This document shows, in pieces, positions 54,865 through 63,931 of a stretch of DNA of 64,000 bases. Origin of the DNA: Paenibacillus brevis. GTDB lineage: Bacteria; Bacillota; Bacilli; Paenibacillales; Paenibacillaceae. The stretch is from assembly GCF_018919145.1 (NCBI RefSeq), contig NZ_JAHLQJ010000001.1, positions 467,193 through 531,192 on the forward strand, given 5' to 3'. The notes under the pieces are model-generated. The model saw only the letters and a list, made by a program, of their open reading frames with translations, was not told the origin of the DNA and did no database searches. Position numbers and translations under genes: made by a program. Every line of letters begins with the position of its first letter. Position 1 is the stretch's first letter.

Positions 54865-56664
54865 CTATACGAGGTATTCGATAAAGATCGTCTTATCTAC
54901 GCTACTTAGCGGCAAGGTGATCCGGTCTCCACTCTTGAGTTCAAGACCCTTGCTTGTATCCACGGCACGTCCCGACTTCTCCACCGTACCGCCGCTCTTG
55001 CTTGTCAGAATAATTCTGTCATTGCTTCCTGGCGTAAATATCATATCTTCGGTCTCTTTCAGCTCCGGTGCAAGCTGCAGAAGCTGGTGCAGGGTAAACT
55101 TGCCCCGGAAGGCTGTTAACTTCTTATACTGCGGATATGTCTTGTCTCCGGTATTCTCATCCCGGATCTCGAGAACGATCTGTCCGACAAATCCGCGGTT
55201 GTTCTGCTTTACCTTATGAAGCAGGAAGTATCCGACAGCCAGCAGTACAAGGGCTCCCAGGACACTCAAAATTACCGCTAGGAGGGGAAATGGTTTCTTT
55301 TCCTCGGTTCCCGTCTCTTCCGGAGCCGTTGCCGGAGGGGGCGTAGTAGCGCCTCCCGGTTTGGCCGAGATGTTCACCGCCGGACTCTCGCGGTAAAAGC
55401 TCTTCTCCTCGGCCCTTACCACCAATTCATATTCATGCTCCTCGGGAATCTTGTACGTTCCTTCAAATTTGTCACCGGTATTCGTCAATGGTATCTCTTC
55501 CGTCGTTCCGGCATCGAGATCCTTGACCTTCAGAACAGCGGTCATATTCTTATACATATCTGCATCGGCAAGCTTCTGTCCATTGCTTGTTAGATAAGAG
55601 GATACGGCAATCTCGTCCCCTTGCTTATAGGAAGACGAAGGCAGCGGCTCCATGGCCAGCTCCAGATCATAGTTGAAGACAAGGTTAATATCAATCTTGT
55701 CCTTCGATACTCCCTTGACCTTAAGCGTCCAATCTCCTTCACTCGGATTGAGCAGCTTCAGCAAGGAATAGCTCTTGGACTTGGTCACCAGCACCTCGTT
55801 CGACGGAATCGTCACCACATTGCCGGAAGGGTCGATCAGCTCGGTCTCTACCGGTTGGGAAGACATGATCGAGATGTTCGCCTCCAGCACATTCGCATTC
55901 GGAACATTCACCGTAACCTCTTGATAGTTGCCGGTTCCTGTCAGACTCTGAATCGGAACAATTTTCAGCTTCAGATGGCTGGCGAAGATCTCGCTTAGAA
56001 TTTGCGGTAAATCCTCCGCGGAGCTAGTGGAGAACGACTTTGCCCCGGTCTTATCCGAGAGCTCGGCCAAGGCCTCCTTATTCAGCTTTCCGTCTGCATT
56101 CAGCCCAATTGTATAGATCGGGATACCCGCTTGCTTGGCTTCCTCTACTGCGGCGTCCAGCTCCTGGTCTGATTGCGCTGCCGTCCGGCCGGATGCCTTA
56201 TCAAAATCATTGTTGCCGTCAGCAAGCAAAACGATCATCGGGTCGTGATTCGGATCAGCACCGTTCTGCAGCACCTTGATCGCTTCCTTCACCCCTACCG
56301 CAATATCGGTATAGGGTCCGCGGTCCAGGCCGTCGATAAATTGCTTCAGGTCTTCTTTGTCACTTTGTGTATTGATCTCCAGCAGCGCCTTCTCCCGCTG
56401 GATCTTGTCGGTATACGCGACAATACCTACTCTGTCTCCGCTTACCGATAGCATATCGATGAACATCTTCATCGCTTCATTGCCGATCTTATTCGTATCA
56501 CTCGTATTCATGGAGTTGCTGACATCCACGACAAGCACAGCGTCAATCTGCGAGGCCTGTCCATTTGCTGCATATGCGCCCTGCACGTGAAGGCTGGACA
56601 TCATCATCAGCATGGCAAGCAAGATGAGCAGCACACTGGAAGTCGATTTCTTTCTCTTGGACAT
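54865..56664 (-). CDS. Exported single-pass VWA protein
   Basis: The 599-residue protein has a signal peptide (about 1-32) and an extracellular VWA domain with MIDAS DVSNS (D47, S49, S51), DRVGIVAYTD and LLADGNND. Ig-like beta domains (about 240-445) and a Pro/Thr linker precede a membrane helix (about 461-482) and a cytoplasmic beta domain of about 110 residues (KKLTAFRGKFTLHQLL, DRIILTSKSGGTVEKSGR) that resembles FHA-like folds. It is the first gene of the minus-strand arm. Its topology suits a sensor or anchor linking the outside to the cytoplasmic GTPases. Confidence 0.85.
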   Translation of the reverse strand: MSKRKKSTSSVLLILLAMLMMMSSLHVQGAYAANGQASQIDAVLVVDVSNSMNTSDTNKIGNEAMKMFIDMLSVSGDRVGIVAYTDKIQREKALLEINTQSDKEDLKQFIDGLDRGPYTDIAVGVKEAIKVLQNGADPNHDPMIVLLADGNNDFDKASGRTAAQSDQELDAAVEEAKQAGIPIYTIGLNADGKLNKEALAELSDKTGAKSFSTSSAEDLPQILSEIFASHLKLKIVPIQSLTGTGNYQEVTVNVPNANVLEANISIMSSQPVETELIDPSGNVVTIPSNEVLVTKSKSYSLLKLLNPSEGDWTLKVKGVSKDKIDINLVFNYDLELAMEPLPSSSYKQGDEIAVSSYLTSNGQKLADADMYKNMTAVLKVKDLDAGTTEEIPLTNTGDKFEGTYKIPEEHEYELVVRAEEKSFYRESPAVNISAKPGGATTPPPATAPEETGTEEKKPFPLLAVILSVLGALVLLAVGYFLLHKVKQNNRGFVGQIVLEIRDENTGDKTYPQYKKLTAFRGKFTLHQLLQLAPELKETEDMIFTPGSNDRIILTSKSGGTVEKSGRAVDTSKGLELKSGDRITLPLSSVDKTIFIEYLV

Positions 56665-56833
56665 GTGTAGTACTCCTTTTCGATTAAATCGTACTATTAT
56701 TGTAATTATACATCATATGACAAATTCCCCCCTAGAATCTGTCACTGCTATGCCATTATGATATAATTAACGCCTGTAAAGTTCAATTTTTTTGGTGCAA
56801 AGGGCCCATTTTGAGAAGGAGCGGCGACTTTAT
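56665..56833. promoter_or_regulatory. Divergent promoter region of the tubulin/GTPase locus
   Basis: For the plus arm, CTGTCA (56739-56744), a 17-base spacer and a perfect TATAAT (56762-56767) form a likely sigmaA promoter. On the minus strand a TATAAT (complement of about 56704-56709) lies before the VWA gene, with no clear -35. No further operator was recognised. Confidence 0.55.
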
Positions 56834-56989
56834 ATGATTACTTACGTTTGCCTGGCTATTTTGTTACTGTTTGTTACTGTAAGATCCTTCATCTTTTGGC
56901 GGCGCAATAAGGATCTGGTTCCCCCTCAAGAGCTGGACCAGACCCTAATCTATCAAATAAACCGGGAAAGTGACCAATATGAACAATAA
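56834..56989 (+). CDS. 51-aa single-pass membrane protein
   Basis: ATG at 56834 gives a protein with one membrane helix (about 4-22) and a charged tail (SFIFWRRNKDLVPPQELDQ). AAGGAG lies about 12 bases upstream, a little far. It overlaps the next gene by 11 bases and heads the plus-strand arm. Function unknown; the size fits an accessory subunit. Confidence 0.6.
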   Translation: MITYVCLAILLLFVTVRSFIFWRRNKDLVPPQELDQTLIYQINRESDQYEQ

Positions 56990-57935
56990 AATCCCTGTAC
57001 AGCTTCGCCCTCCCCGCCACACTAAATACGTCTATGAAAAATTACGCATATGCAAACATTGCCAGCGGTACACCATCCTGTATGACGAGCAATGTCCAAC
57101 CTGCGACAAATCAGGCGGGCTTATTTCTCTCCGCAGCAAGGCTGCCGCTCAAGTACAGCGCTCAATTCGAAATGATCGTCTGATTGCGCTGCTAATCACG
57201 CTGGTTAGCATTTTCTTCGGACGTACCTTTCAGGAGATGGCTCTGGCCCTTGTGGCGGGTCTGCTGTTGACCAGCGTGCTGATCTATGTTCAGCATCGGA
57301 TAAAGCCCCAGGCTATCTCCAAGGAACTGAACCGGATCTTCATGCGGGACCGTCAGCAGATCATTAACGGATTAATTGCCAATCTGGATTGGGCTGCGGC
57401 CATCGGAAAGGAGAACAAAGCTCTTTCCTATGAAATGATGCGGGAGATTGCCACACTGGTGCACGATGACAGCATACGCTCCCTGCAAATTATGCTGCTT
57501 CAATCCTTTGTGCTGCGCAAAGATATGGACCTGGAGCTGGAACCGTTACTGCAGAAGCGGTTCGATCCGGATCTGGTCGAATATATTGGTGAGTTAAGCA
57601 AAATTAAGCGTGATCTTATCAAGGATAAAACCTTCCGGTATATCTTGAAATATGAGCAGCACATCGCTTCCATGAGCCGAGGATCCGAAATCCTGTCAGG
57701 CGTAGCCGCAGCAGCGGTACGACAAAAACGTTACTGTCTGACCTACGCGGATTTCATTGCGCGTTATTGTCGCCTTCTCCCCAAGGAGCGGTTCTTGCGC
57801 CTTTACCGCGTTGTCAGTGGAAATCCGCAGGACAACTGGGGAGTGCTGGGAGAAGAAGTTGCCCGAATTTTCACCGAAAAATATCAATGGGACGCCGATT
57901 TTCAGCAGCCCGCAATTAGGAGCAACTCCATATGA
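56979..57935 (+). CDS. Zinc-ribbon protein with membrane hairpin
   Basis: From ATG at 56979 the protein has 318 residues. A CKHC-x10-CPTC zinc ribbon (C25, C28, C39, C42) precedes a membrane hairpin (about 68-106) and a helical cytoplasmic domain (about 115-318) with no recognised family. GTG at 56970 is an alternative start but lies too close to GGGAAAG. Its zinc ribbon echoes that of the GTPase on the other arm. Function unknown. Confidence 0.65.
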   Translation: MNNKIPVQLRPPRHTKYVYEKLRICKHCQRYTILYDEQCPTCDKSGGLISLRSKAAAQVQRSIRNDRLIALLITLVSIFFGRTFQEMALALVAGLLLTSVLIYVQHRIKPQAISKELNRIFMRDRQQIINGLIANLDWAAAIGKENKALSYEMMREIATLVHDDSIRSLQIMLLQSFVLRKDMDLELEPLLQKRFDPDLVEYIGELSKIKRDLIKDKTFRYILKYEQHIASMSRGSEILSGVAAAAVRQKRYCLTYADFIARYCRLLPKERFLRLYRVVSGNPQDNWGVLGEEVARIFTEKYQWDADFQQPAIRSNSI

Positions 57936-59680
57936 TGACACGAAGATTATTCTCGCTTCAGTCCCTGCTTCTAGCGTTATGCATAATTATGCTGGTATTG
58001 ATCGGCTATAAGGGCATAGAAATCTCGGCTAAAATAGCTTCCTTTAAAGAAGCGGAGCGTCTCTATGCGGAAAAGGATCTGGTAAGTGCAGAAACCTGGT
58101 ATTTGAAGACTCGGGACAACCGTTCCATTCTTTATCACGAAGATGAGGTCGCGGCCCGCTTGGAGGAGCTTGCCCCAATTACCAAAATGAAGCTGCAACT
58201 GGACTTCTATGATTCGGAAGGCGCTAAGGCTGTGGCCGACGGACAGTTCGATCGGCTGCTGGAAATCTACGCAGAACTCTCGAAGTTCCGCAACACCTAT
58301 TATACGGGAGACGGCCCCTACAGTGTATATTACAGAGAAATCTCACAGGCTATCGGGGTATCAGAGCATTTTGTCTCTTATTTTACCCAATTTAAGAACC
58401 AGTTTTACGCAGAAATGAACAGCAACCTGGAAAATCAGAATTATGATGACGAATCCTTCAAGTGGAAGCTGCTGAAAATTCCTGAAATCTTTTACGGGGA
58501 TCAAGAGAAGCAGATAAGTGAATTGATAGCTGCCTATGAGGATTATGATCTCAAGAAATATGATGCTCTAGCAACAAATGGTCTCTATGATCGGCTATTG
58601 ACTGATGCGGAGGCTGTTTTAAGCGCTTATTCCAATAATGACCTGAAGGCCCCCTGGGTTGCCAGCAAGGTTGAGGAGCTTATGGGAGCCCTGGTGAGAC
58701 AAGAACTGGAGAATAACAATTATTCCAGCTTCGCGAGACATGCCAAGCAATATAATACTTTCGCAGCCAAAGTCAACCCAAAGTCCTCGCTTGCGGCTTA
58801 TGTGGAGGGACAAATAGCGAAGCTTATGAAGCAAGCCAAGAGCTTATCAAGGGATGGGGCATATCAGGAAGCCATTGACCTCTATACATCGCTGAATCCA
58901 TACCAGGATACGTCTGAGGCCGTGAGCCAGGTCCAATTGGCGTGGATGGCTGCAGAGCCCGTTCTGCTGCTTCCTCAGCTTGAGGGAGATAAACAGTATA
59001 CTCACGTAACTGGCGGAACGAAATCCTATAACGCTCAAATCTACGTTGTTGCGGCCGATGATGAAAACCGGGTCTATTTTGGAAAAATGAACGATCAGAG
59101 CAATATCCAGGTACTTACCAATACAGATTTGATGTCAGGCAACTCGATTCAATCTCTCTCGATAGATCCGACCCTAAGCACGCGTCAGAACCCGGTCATT
59201 AAGGTTACGGCTGAATCCTTGAATCGAAACGCGCTGTACGCCCTATTCGAAGTCTCCGAGAGCTCCATTGAGCTGATTCTATGGGTAGAAGCGGATGATC
59301 TGGAGACGAACTCTGACGGCAGCCTGCTGGTCGATAATCCTTACGGTTCTGCTGGTGAGGGGCAAGTCTCGATCTACGAACGAATCGATTCCTACTATCA
59401 GTTTACAGGGGTCAAAAAATTTATCCGGGACGTTACTGCCGACCAAGTTGCGCAATACCCGAACGATATGATTAGATTGCTCTGTACGGTAACGCAGCCG
59501 GGCTTTCTGGAGACCCTTGCCTATGCGGACGACACAGATATCGTGTTGAAGGGGAATTTCGACTTCTCGGAGGGAGATGCCGTAATTACCGGAACCTTCC
59601 TGCAATACACGGATATTATTGTTCGCGGAGAATGGATCTCCGTGCCCGTGATTCAAGTGGAGACCTATGAACCAAAGTAG
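57932..59680 (+). CDS. Membrane-anchored extracellular helical-repeat protein
   Basis: The 582-residue protein has one N-terminal membrane helix (about 10-27). A helical, TPR-like part (KEAERLYAEKDLVSAETWYLKT, LSRDGAYQEAIDLYTSLNPYQD) and a C-terminal beta part (about 330-580) lie outside the cell. The start overlaps the previous stop (ATGA). It is the last gene of the plus arm, followed by a strong terminator. No family is recognised; the repeats suggest a binding or scaffold role for the locus. Confidence 0.65.
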   Translation: MMTRRLFSLQSLLLALCIIMLVLIGYKGIEISAKIASFKEAERLYAEKDLVSAETWYLKTRDNRSILYHEDEVAARLEELAPITKMKLQLDFYDSEGAKAVADGQFDRLLEIYAELSKFRNTYYTGDGPYSVYYREISQAIGVSEHFVSYFTQFKNQFYAEMNSNLENQNYDDESFKWKLLKIPEIFYGDQEKQISELIAAYEDYDLKKYDALATNGLYDRLLTDAEAVLSAYSNNDLKAPWVASKVEELMGALVRQELENNNYSSFARHAKQYNTFAAKVNPKSSLAAYVEGQIAKLMKQAKSLSRDGAYQEAIDLYTSLNPYQDTSEAVSQVQLAWMAAEPVLLLPQLEGDKQYTHVTGGTKSYNAQIYVVAADDENRVYFGKMNDQSNIQVLTNTDLMSGNSIQSLSIDPTLSTRQNPVIKVTAESLNRNALYALFEVSESSIELILWVEADDLETNSDGSLLVDNPYGSAGEGQVSIYERIDSYYQFTGVKKFIRDVTADQVAQYPNDMIRLLCTVTQPGFLETLAYADDTDIVLKGNFDFSEGDAVITGTFLQYTDIIVRGEWISVPVIQVETYEPK

Positions 59681-59714
59681 GTGATTAAAACTTTATAACC
59701 TTATATAGCAAGTA

Positions 59715-59745
59715 AAAAACCGCCCCGAGGGGCGGTTTTTCTTTA
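59715..59745. terminator. Bidirectional Rho-independent terminator
   Basis: AAAAACCGCCCC-GA-GGGGCGGTTTTT is a perfect stem with A/T runs on both sides. It closes the plus-strand membrane operon and the convergent msmX-like gene. Confidence 0.93.
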
Positions 59746-59765
59746 TAAAAAGTTGCCTTTACCGA

Positions 59766-60887
59766 TTAGGAAAAGAATACGTTCAGTTCAGTTTCCTTGT
59801 CGAAGATATGAATTTTGTTCATATCGATCGCAAGCTTCACATTGTCACCTTCACGAGTTGTCGAACGTCCGTCAACACGAGCGATCAATGTTTCAGCGCC
59901 TGTGCCCTTCAAATACAGCTGCATTTCATGACCAAGGTTTTCAGTCAGGTATACGTTAGCTGTGAACGAAGTGTGCGGGAATGCTTCCAGGAATACTGGC
60001 TCTTCATGAATATCTTCAGGACGAATGCCCATGATAACATCCTTGCCGAGGTAGCCTTTTTCCTTCAGGGTCGAGGCTTTGCCTTGAGGAACCTCAACGT
60101 TCATGTTGGTGGCTTTGAAGCGTACCACTCCGCCTTCTTCAGCCAATGTACCATGTACAAAGTTCATTGTAGGGGATCCGATAAATCCAGCTACAAAGAT
60201 GTTTTGCGGTTGGTTGTACAGCTCTTCCGGAGAAGCCGCTTGTTGAATGATACCGTCTTGCATAACTACGATCCGGTCACCCATCGTCATAGCTTCGATT
60301 TGGTCATGCGTTACGTAGATACAAGTAGTTTCAAGACGCTTAACCAGCTTTGTGATTTCCGCACGCATTTGACCGCGCAGCTTAGCATCCAAGTTGGAAA
60401 GAGGTTCGTCCATGAGGAAGACTTGAGGATCGCGGACAATCGCGCGGCCCAAGGCAACCCGTTGACGTTGACCACCGGACAGAGCCTTTGGTTTACGGTC
60501 AAGCAAATGCTCGATATCGAGAATCTTCGCAGCTTCGCGAACGCGTTGATCGATTTCTTCCTTCTTCACTTTACGAAGCTTCAGACCGAACGCCATATTT
60601 TGATATACGTTCATGTGCGGATACAAAGCGTAGGATTGGAATACCATCGCGATGTCGCGATCCTTAGGAGCAACGTCGTTCACGACGCGGTCGCCGATGT
60701 ACAGCTTACCTTCAGTGATTTCTTCAAGACCTGCGATCATACGCAGCGTAGTAGACTTACCGCAACCGGATGGACCTACCAATACCAAGAATTCTTTATC
60801 GGCAATATCAAGATTAACGTCGATTACTGTTGCCTTATCAGCACCTGCATATTTCTTATAAATGTGTTCTAAGCGTACGCCTGCCAT
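59766..60887 (-). CDS. Multi-sugar ABC importer ATPase (MsmX/UgpC family)
   Basis: The 373-residue ATPase has Walker [10 protein letters not shown] (38-46), signature [16 protein letters not shown], Walker [13 protein letters not shown] and H-loop [13 protein letters not shown]-terminal OB-fold regulatory part ([14 protein letters not shown]) follows. As in B. subtilis MsmX it stands alone, without permease genes, so it probably energises several sugar importers. GGAGGCC precedes the ATG. A weak promoter TTGCGC/TATAAA lies in the 126-base gap upstream. Confidence 0.92.
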   Translation of the reverse strand: MAGVRLEHIYKKYAGADKATVIDVNLDIADKEFLVLVGPSGCGKSTTLRMIAGLEEITEGKLYIGDRVVNDVAPKDRDIAMVFQSYALYPHMNVYQNMAFGLKLRKVKKEEIDQRVREAAKILDIEHLLDRKPKALSGGQRQRVALGRAIVRDPQVFLMDEPLSNLDAKLRGQMRAEITKLVKRLETTCIYVTHDQIEAMTMGDRIVVMQDGIIQQAASPEELYNQPQNIFVAGFIGSPTMNFVHGTLAEEGGVVRFKATNMNVEVPQGKASTLKEKGYLGKDVIMGIRPEDIHEEPVFLEAFPHTSFTANVYLTENLGHEMQLYLKGTGAETLIARVDGRSTTREGDNVKLAIDMNKIHIFDKETELNVFFS

Positions 60888-61013
60888 TTGTTTGGCCTCC
60901 TAATGAGTAATTTAGTGTCATCACTTAAAAATGAAATCGGATACAATTCATATTTATATAATACCTTTATAGGCGAAAATCAGCCATGCGCAAACTGCAC
61001 AAAATTGCTGTCC

Positions 61014-62111
61014 TCATTTTGTCACTTTGTACAATAGGAGCAGCAGCTTCATGAGTACCGCGTCCCGGAAGGCTCTGACATCCAATCCTGTCTCCTGTTT
61101 AATCTTATCAATCCGGTACATCAGGGTATTGCGATGGATATAGAGACGCTTGGCCGTTTCACTAATGTTACAGTCCATTTCGAAGAAGGTCTCCAACGTC
61201 AACAACACTTCTTCGTCTGTAAAAATTCCGGACTGTCTGCCCGTCTCCATAATATACCTTTCCCGTTCGGGCTCCGGAATGCTGTAAATAAAACGCTCAA
61301 GCCGGAGCTCCCAAGGCAAATGAATGTACTCGCTGACATGAAACAATCGACCGATCAGCAAGGATTCATGCAAGGTTACGGCGGTTTCCAAAAGTCTCAA
61401 TTCACCCTTAATCAGCTCATGAACAGACAAATGGCAGCCGCTGCCCATCCATTCATTAGCGATTAATTCATATAAGCCCTGGCACAGCGCATGGAGCATG
61501 TCGCGCTCCGCATCCGTCCCCTCTTCGCTCTCCTCCCGGAGCTCCGTCAGTAACGCTTCACTGACAAGAATCAACCAGCTGTCCTTCAAAGGAATAAGCA
61601 GCAGATCGCCGCCAAAATAGCTTTTTAATAGCTTATACAGTTTGCTATAGACCACCTCGTGGCCAGCCCGGTTTTCCCAGGACAACATAAACGGCAAGAA
61701 AGAGGCTTGAAGCTTCGGCTTCAACGCAAAGTGCTCGGGAACCGTTCTTTGCAGTTCTCCGAGATCCATCCGCTCTTGAATCCACTCACCGAGTTGAAGG
61801 CTCCGGGATTCATCATCTTTTTTCGCGGCATGCCCTCTGACATTCTCTTTTGCGCCTGCAAGTAATAGTCCGATTAACTTCGCTTCGGTGTCTGAAAGAA
61901 GGGTCTGATCGACCTCAAAAAAATGAACAGTAGACGAAGTATTATTTTTTTTGTGAAGCCACACGTACTTGCCGTTCACTTTCAAGAGTGCTGAGGGATC
62001 AGAATCGATGGCTTGTACAAGAAGATTCCATTCCTTCATCTCCATCTCAGACTCTTTAAGCGTGATACCGATGGCGGCTTCTACCTGCTGTTTCAATAAA
62101 TTGATTTCCAT
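61014..62111 (-). CDS. PucR/CdaR-type transcriptional regulator
   Basis: The 365-residue protein has an N-terminal sensory part of unknown type, a GGDEF-like degenerate middle, and the C-terminal PucR-type HTH (ETFFEMDCNISETAKRLYIHRNTLMYRIDKIKQETGLDV). Regulators of this kind respond to sugar acids or purine breakdown products. It lies upstream of and co-directional with the msmX-like gene and may control it, which is inference. Confidence 0.85.
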   Translation of the reverse strand: MEINLLKQQVEAAIGITLKESEMEMKEWNLLVQAIDSDPSALLKVNGKYVWLHKKNNTSSTVHFFEVDQTLLSDTEAKLIGLLLAGAKENVRGHAAKKDDESRSLQLGEWIQERMDLGELQRTVPEHFALKPKLQASFLPFMLSWENRAGHEVVYSKLYKLLKSYFGGDLLLIPLKDSWLILVSEALLTELREESEEGTDAERDMLHALCQGLYELIANEWMGSGCHLSVHELIKGELRLLETAVTLHESLLIGRLFHVSEYIHLPWELRLERFIYSIPEPERERYIMETGRQSGIFTDEEVLLTLETFFEMDCNISETAKRLYIHRNTLMYRIDKIKQETGLDVRAFRDAVLMKLLLLLYKVTK

Positions 62112-62252
62112 ACCGGATGCCTTTCTGCTTCTAGATAAATTTATTGCTGCTTATACGCATTTTAGCATATCCAATCGTTAAAGCGTAATCCGCAGCAGAG
62201 TGCATTGTACGCTTTATTCCTAATTATTAAGCTGGTATGTGCATAAAAGAAA

Positions 62253-62280
62253 GAGTGAGCCGGTTGCTACCGACTCACTC
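62253..62280 (-). terminator. Terminator of the gene at 62293
   Basis: GAGTGAG-C-CGGT pairs with ACCG-A-CTCACTC around TGCT. On the minus strand it is followed by TTTCTTTT. Confidence 0.75.
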
Positions 62281-62292
62281 CTAAATTTAGAA

Positions 62293-62784
62293 TCATAAAG
62301 AGCTTTGCTTCTTCTCTTCAAACAAGGCTTTTAATTCAACAAACCAATCTTTACCGCTGCCGCCTAAAACCAGAGCATTCGATCTTCTTCGATTCGTACC
62401 CTTTTTGACTTCGACCTGTCCCAATGAATCTATTTTGTACTCCAAGGTCAAATTTGTATCCGACAAAAACTCGATTCGTATATCTTGATATTCATCCGTA
62501 TAATTTTTAACAGGTCCTGTATCCGGTAATAACTTAATGATTTGCCGATCTTTTAAAAGCTGGATTACTTCAGCAATTTCCTGTTCATCCGTTGTTCTAA
62601 GCGTTTGGAGTGTAGAGCCTATTCCCGGCTTGTTATCGGACACCTCTATAACTGCCGCTTTAATATGCTCTTGCTTATAATAGTTGTCTGTGTAAGTATA
62701 TCCGCTGTATAAAACATAAGAAGCAAAACCTGCAACTAAAACACCCAGTAATATTATGGTAGTCTTTTTTCTACTAAATCGCAG
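62293..62784 (-). CDS. Membrane-anchored orphan protein with probable CTG start
   Basis: The open frame continues upstream of the GTG at 62643 without a stop and adds a clear N-terminal membrane helix (TTIILLGVLVAGFASYVLYSG). The only start-like codon with a ribosome site is CTG at 62784: GGAGGTG lies nine bases before it, while the GTG at 62643 has none. This gives 163 residues with an extracytoplasmic domain of unknown family (DIRIEFLSDTNLTLEYKIDSLGQVEV). It starts six bases after the neighbouring gene, whose last codons form the ribosome site. AT-rich, probably accessory DNA. Confidence 0.6.
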   Translation of the reverse strand: MRFSRKKTTIILLGVLVAGFASYVLYSGYTYTDNYYKQEHIKAAVIEVSDNKPGIGSTLQTLRTTDEQEIAEVIQLLKDRQIIKLLPDTGPVKNYTDEYQDIRIEFLSDTNLTLEYKIDSLGQVEVKKGTNRRRSNALVLGGSGKDWFVELKALFEEKKQSSL

Positions 62785-62790
62785 GGAACA

Positions 62791-63303
62791 CTACACCTCC
62801 ATATGAATAATTGTCAAAATGTTCAACAAACCCTCCATTGACATAACTAAACCATGCTTTTCGTCGCCTTTGTAATAATTTGGTAATTTCACTGTCTTTA
62901 AAGGAGTACTCGCATTATTCAATTGCCCATAGACAGGAACATTAGTGAAATTTTGAAAATAAGTGGTATCATTCTCACTACGACATCCAAAATAATATTG
63001 ATTATCTAAAACTACATAAGTATTCTTTTTTGCAATGCTTTGTATTAATTTTGCTGTATGAGTAATTTCAGTTTGGTTTGAAACTTGAGCGGGGATACCT
63101 GCAGTAAGTATGCTAGCAACGCTCCAAGCACCTTGGGTAACATAATCTAGTCCCTTGTCTACATAATATTTAGCGATTGCAGTAAGTGTTGACTTTAAAT
63201 AATCATTCCACTTTTCTTTTGTTGTCTTCTTAATTTGTGTTTCGGAGCTTATGCTATTATATACTACTATATCTTCATAATAAGTTTTATTATTGTATCC
63301 CAT
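62791..63303 (-). CDS. AT-rich orphan protein, possibly 5'-truncated
   Basis: The 170-residue protein has a central small-residue segment (LDYVTQGAWSVASILTAGIPAQ) and a C-terminal part with one Cys (YYFGCRSENDTTYFQNF). I recognise no family. The ATG at 63303 has no ribosome binding site, and an in-frame stop (TAA) lies about 45 bases upstream. AAGGAGA near 63355 has no usable start in frame. The natural start, perhaps with a signal peptide, may therefore have been lost. The next gene is translationally linked. Confidence 0.5.
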   Translation of the reverse strand: MGYNNKTYYEDIVVYNSISSETQIKKTTKEKWNDYLKSTLTAIAKYYVDKGLDYVTQGAWSVASILTAGIPAQVSNQTEITHTAKLIQSIAKKNTYVVLDNQYYFGCRSENDTTYFQNFTNVPVYGQLNNASTPLKTVKLPNYYKGDEKHGLVMSMEGLLNILTIIHMEV

Positions 63304-63451
63304 AATAAACCAAATGAGGGAATATATAAAAGGTAAGATGTAAGATTATTTACGATGTCTCCTTCCCTATTCTCAATAATTACTAGGGTATCCGCTGGTC
63401 ATAAATCTCAATATAATTAGTACTTTTATCGTATTTTAAAAACTGAGATAA

Positions 63452-63487
63452 AATTAAAAAAGCCGTCAACCGAAGTTGACGACTTTT
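63452..63487 (-). terminator. Terminator of the tRNA cluster
   Basis: On the minus strand AAAAGTCGTCAAC pairs with GTTGACGGCTTTT around TTCG, followed by TTAATTTTATC. It lies directly after tRNA-Lys. Confidence 0.85.
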
Positions 63488-63490
63488 GAA

Positions 63491-63563
63491 TGAGCCATGA
63501 AGGATTCGAACCTTCGACACCCTGATTAAAAGTCAGGTGCTCTACCAACTGAGCTAATGGCTC
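63491..63563 (-). tRNA. tRNA-Lys (TTT)
   Basis: 73 bases fold as a cloverleaf: acceptor GAGCCAT/ATGGCTC, D-arm AGCTCAGTTGGTAGAGC, anticodon loop CTTTTAA (TTT), T-arm GAAGGTTCGAATCCTTC. CCA is not encoded. Confidence 0.95.
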
Positions 63564-63570
63564 AAAACAA

Positions 63571-63655
63571 TGGTGGAGGCTGATGGATTCGAACCACCGA
63601 ACTCGTAGAGAGCAGATTTACAGTCTGCCGTGTTTAGCCACTTCACTAAGCCTCC
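63571..63655 (-). tRNA. tRNA-Tyr (GTA)
   Basis: 85 bases with acceptor GGAGGCT/AGCCTCC, anticodon loop CTGTAAA (GTA), a long class II variable arm (CTCTCTACGAG) and an encoded CCA. Confidence 0.95.
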
Positions 63656-63664
63656 ATATAAAAG

Positions 63665-63737
<73 letters not shown>

Positions 63738-63818
63738 ATATGTAATTGACAAAAAAATAAAGCGGTTAAGTTGTCGTTAACTTTCCCACTTCGTTGTGGA
63801 ACCATTCATTTGAAAAAG

Positions 63819-63836
63819 TGGCGGAGCCGACGGGAT
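63819..63836. repeat. 18-bp copy of the tRNA-Asp 3' end
   Basis: TGGCGGAGCCGACGGGAT here is identical to 63932-63949, the complement of the tRNA-Asp 3' end including CCA. The copies are 113 bp apart; bases on both sides differ. It may be an attachment-site scar or a recombination remnant of a tRNA gene. Confidence 0.7.
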
Positions 63837-63931
63837 ACTCTACGCTTCGCTCCGAGACTGCGATGTATCGCTAACGAAGCTTATCCTTCGACGAACCCTT
63901 TTTGGGTTCTCACCCTTGATTCAAGAAGTAA

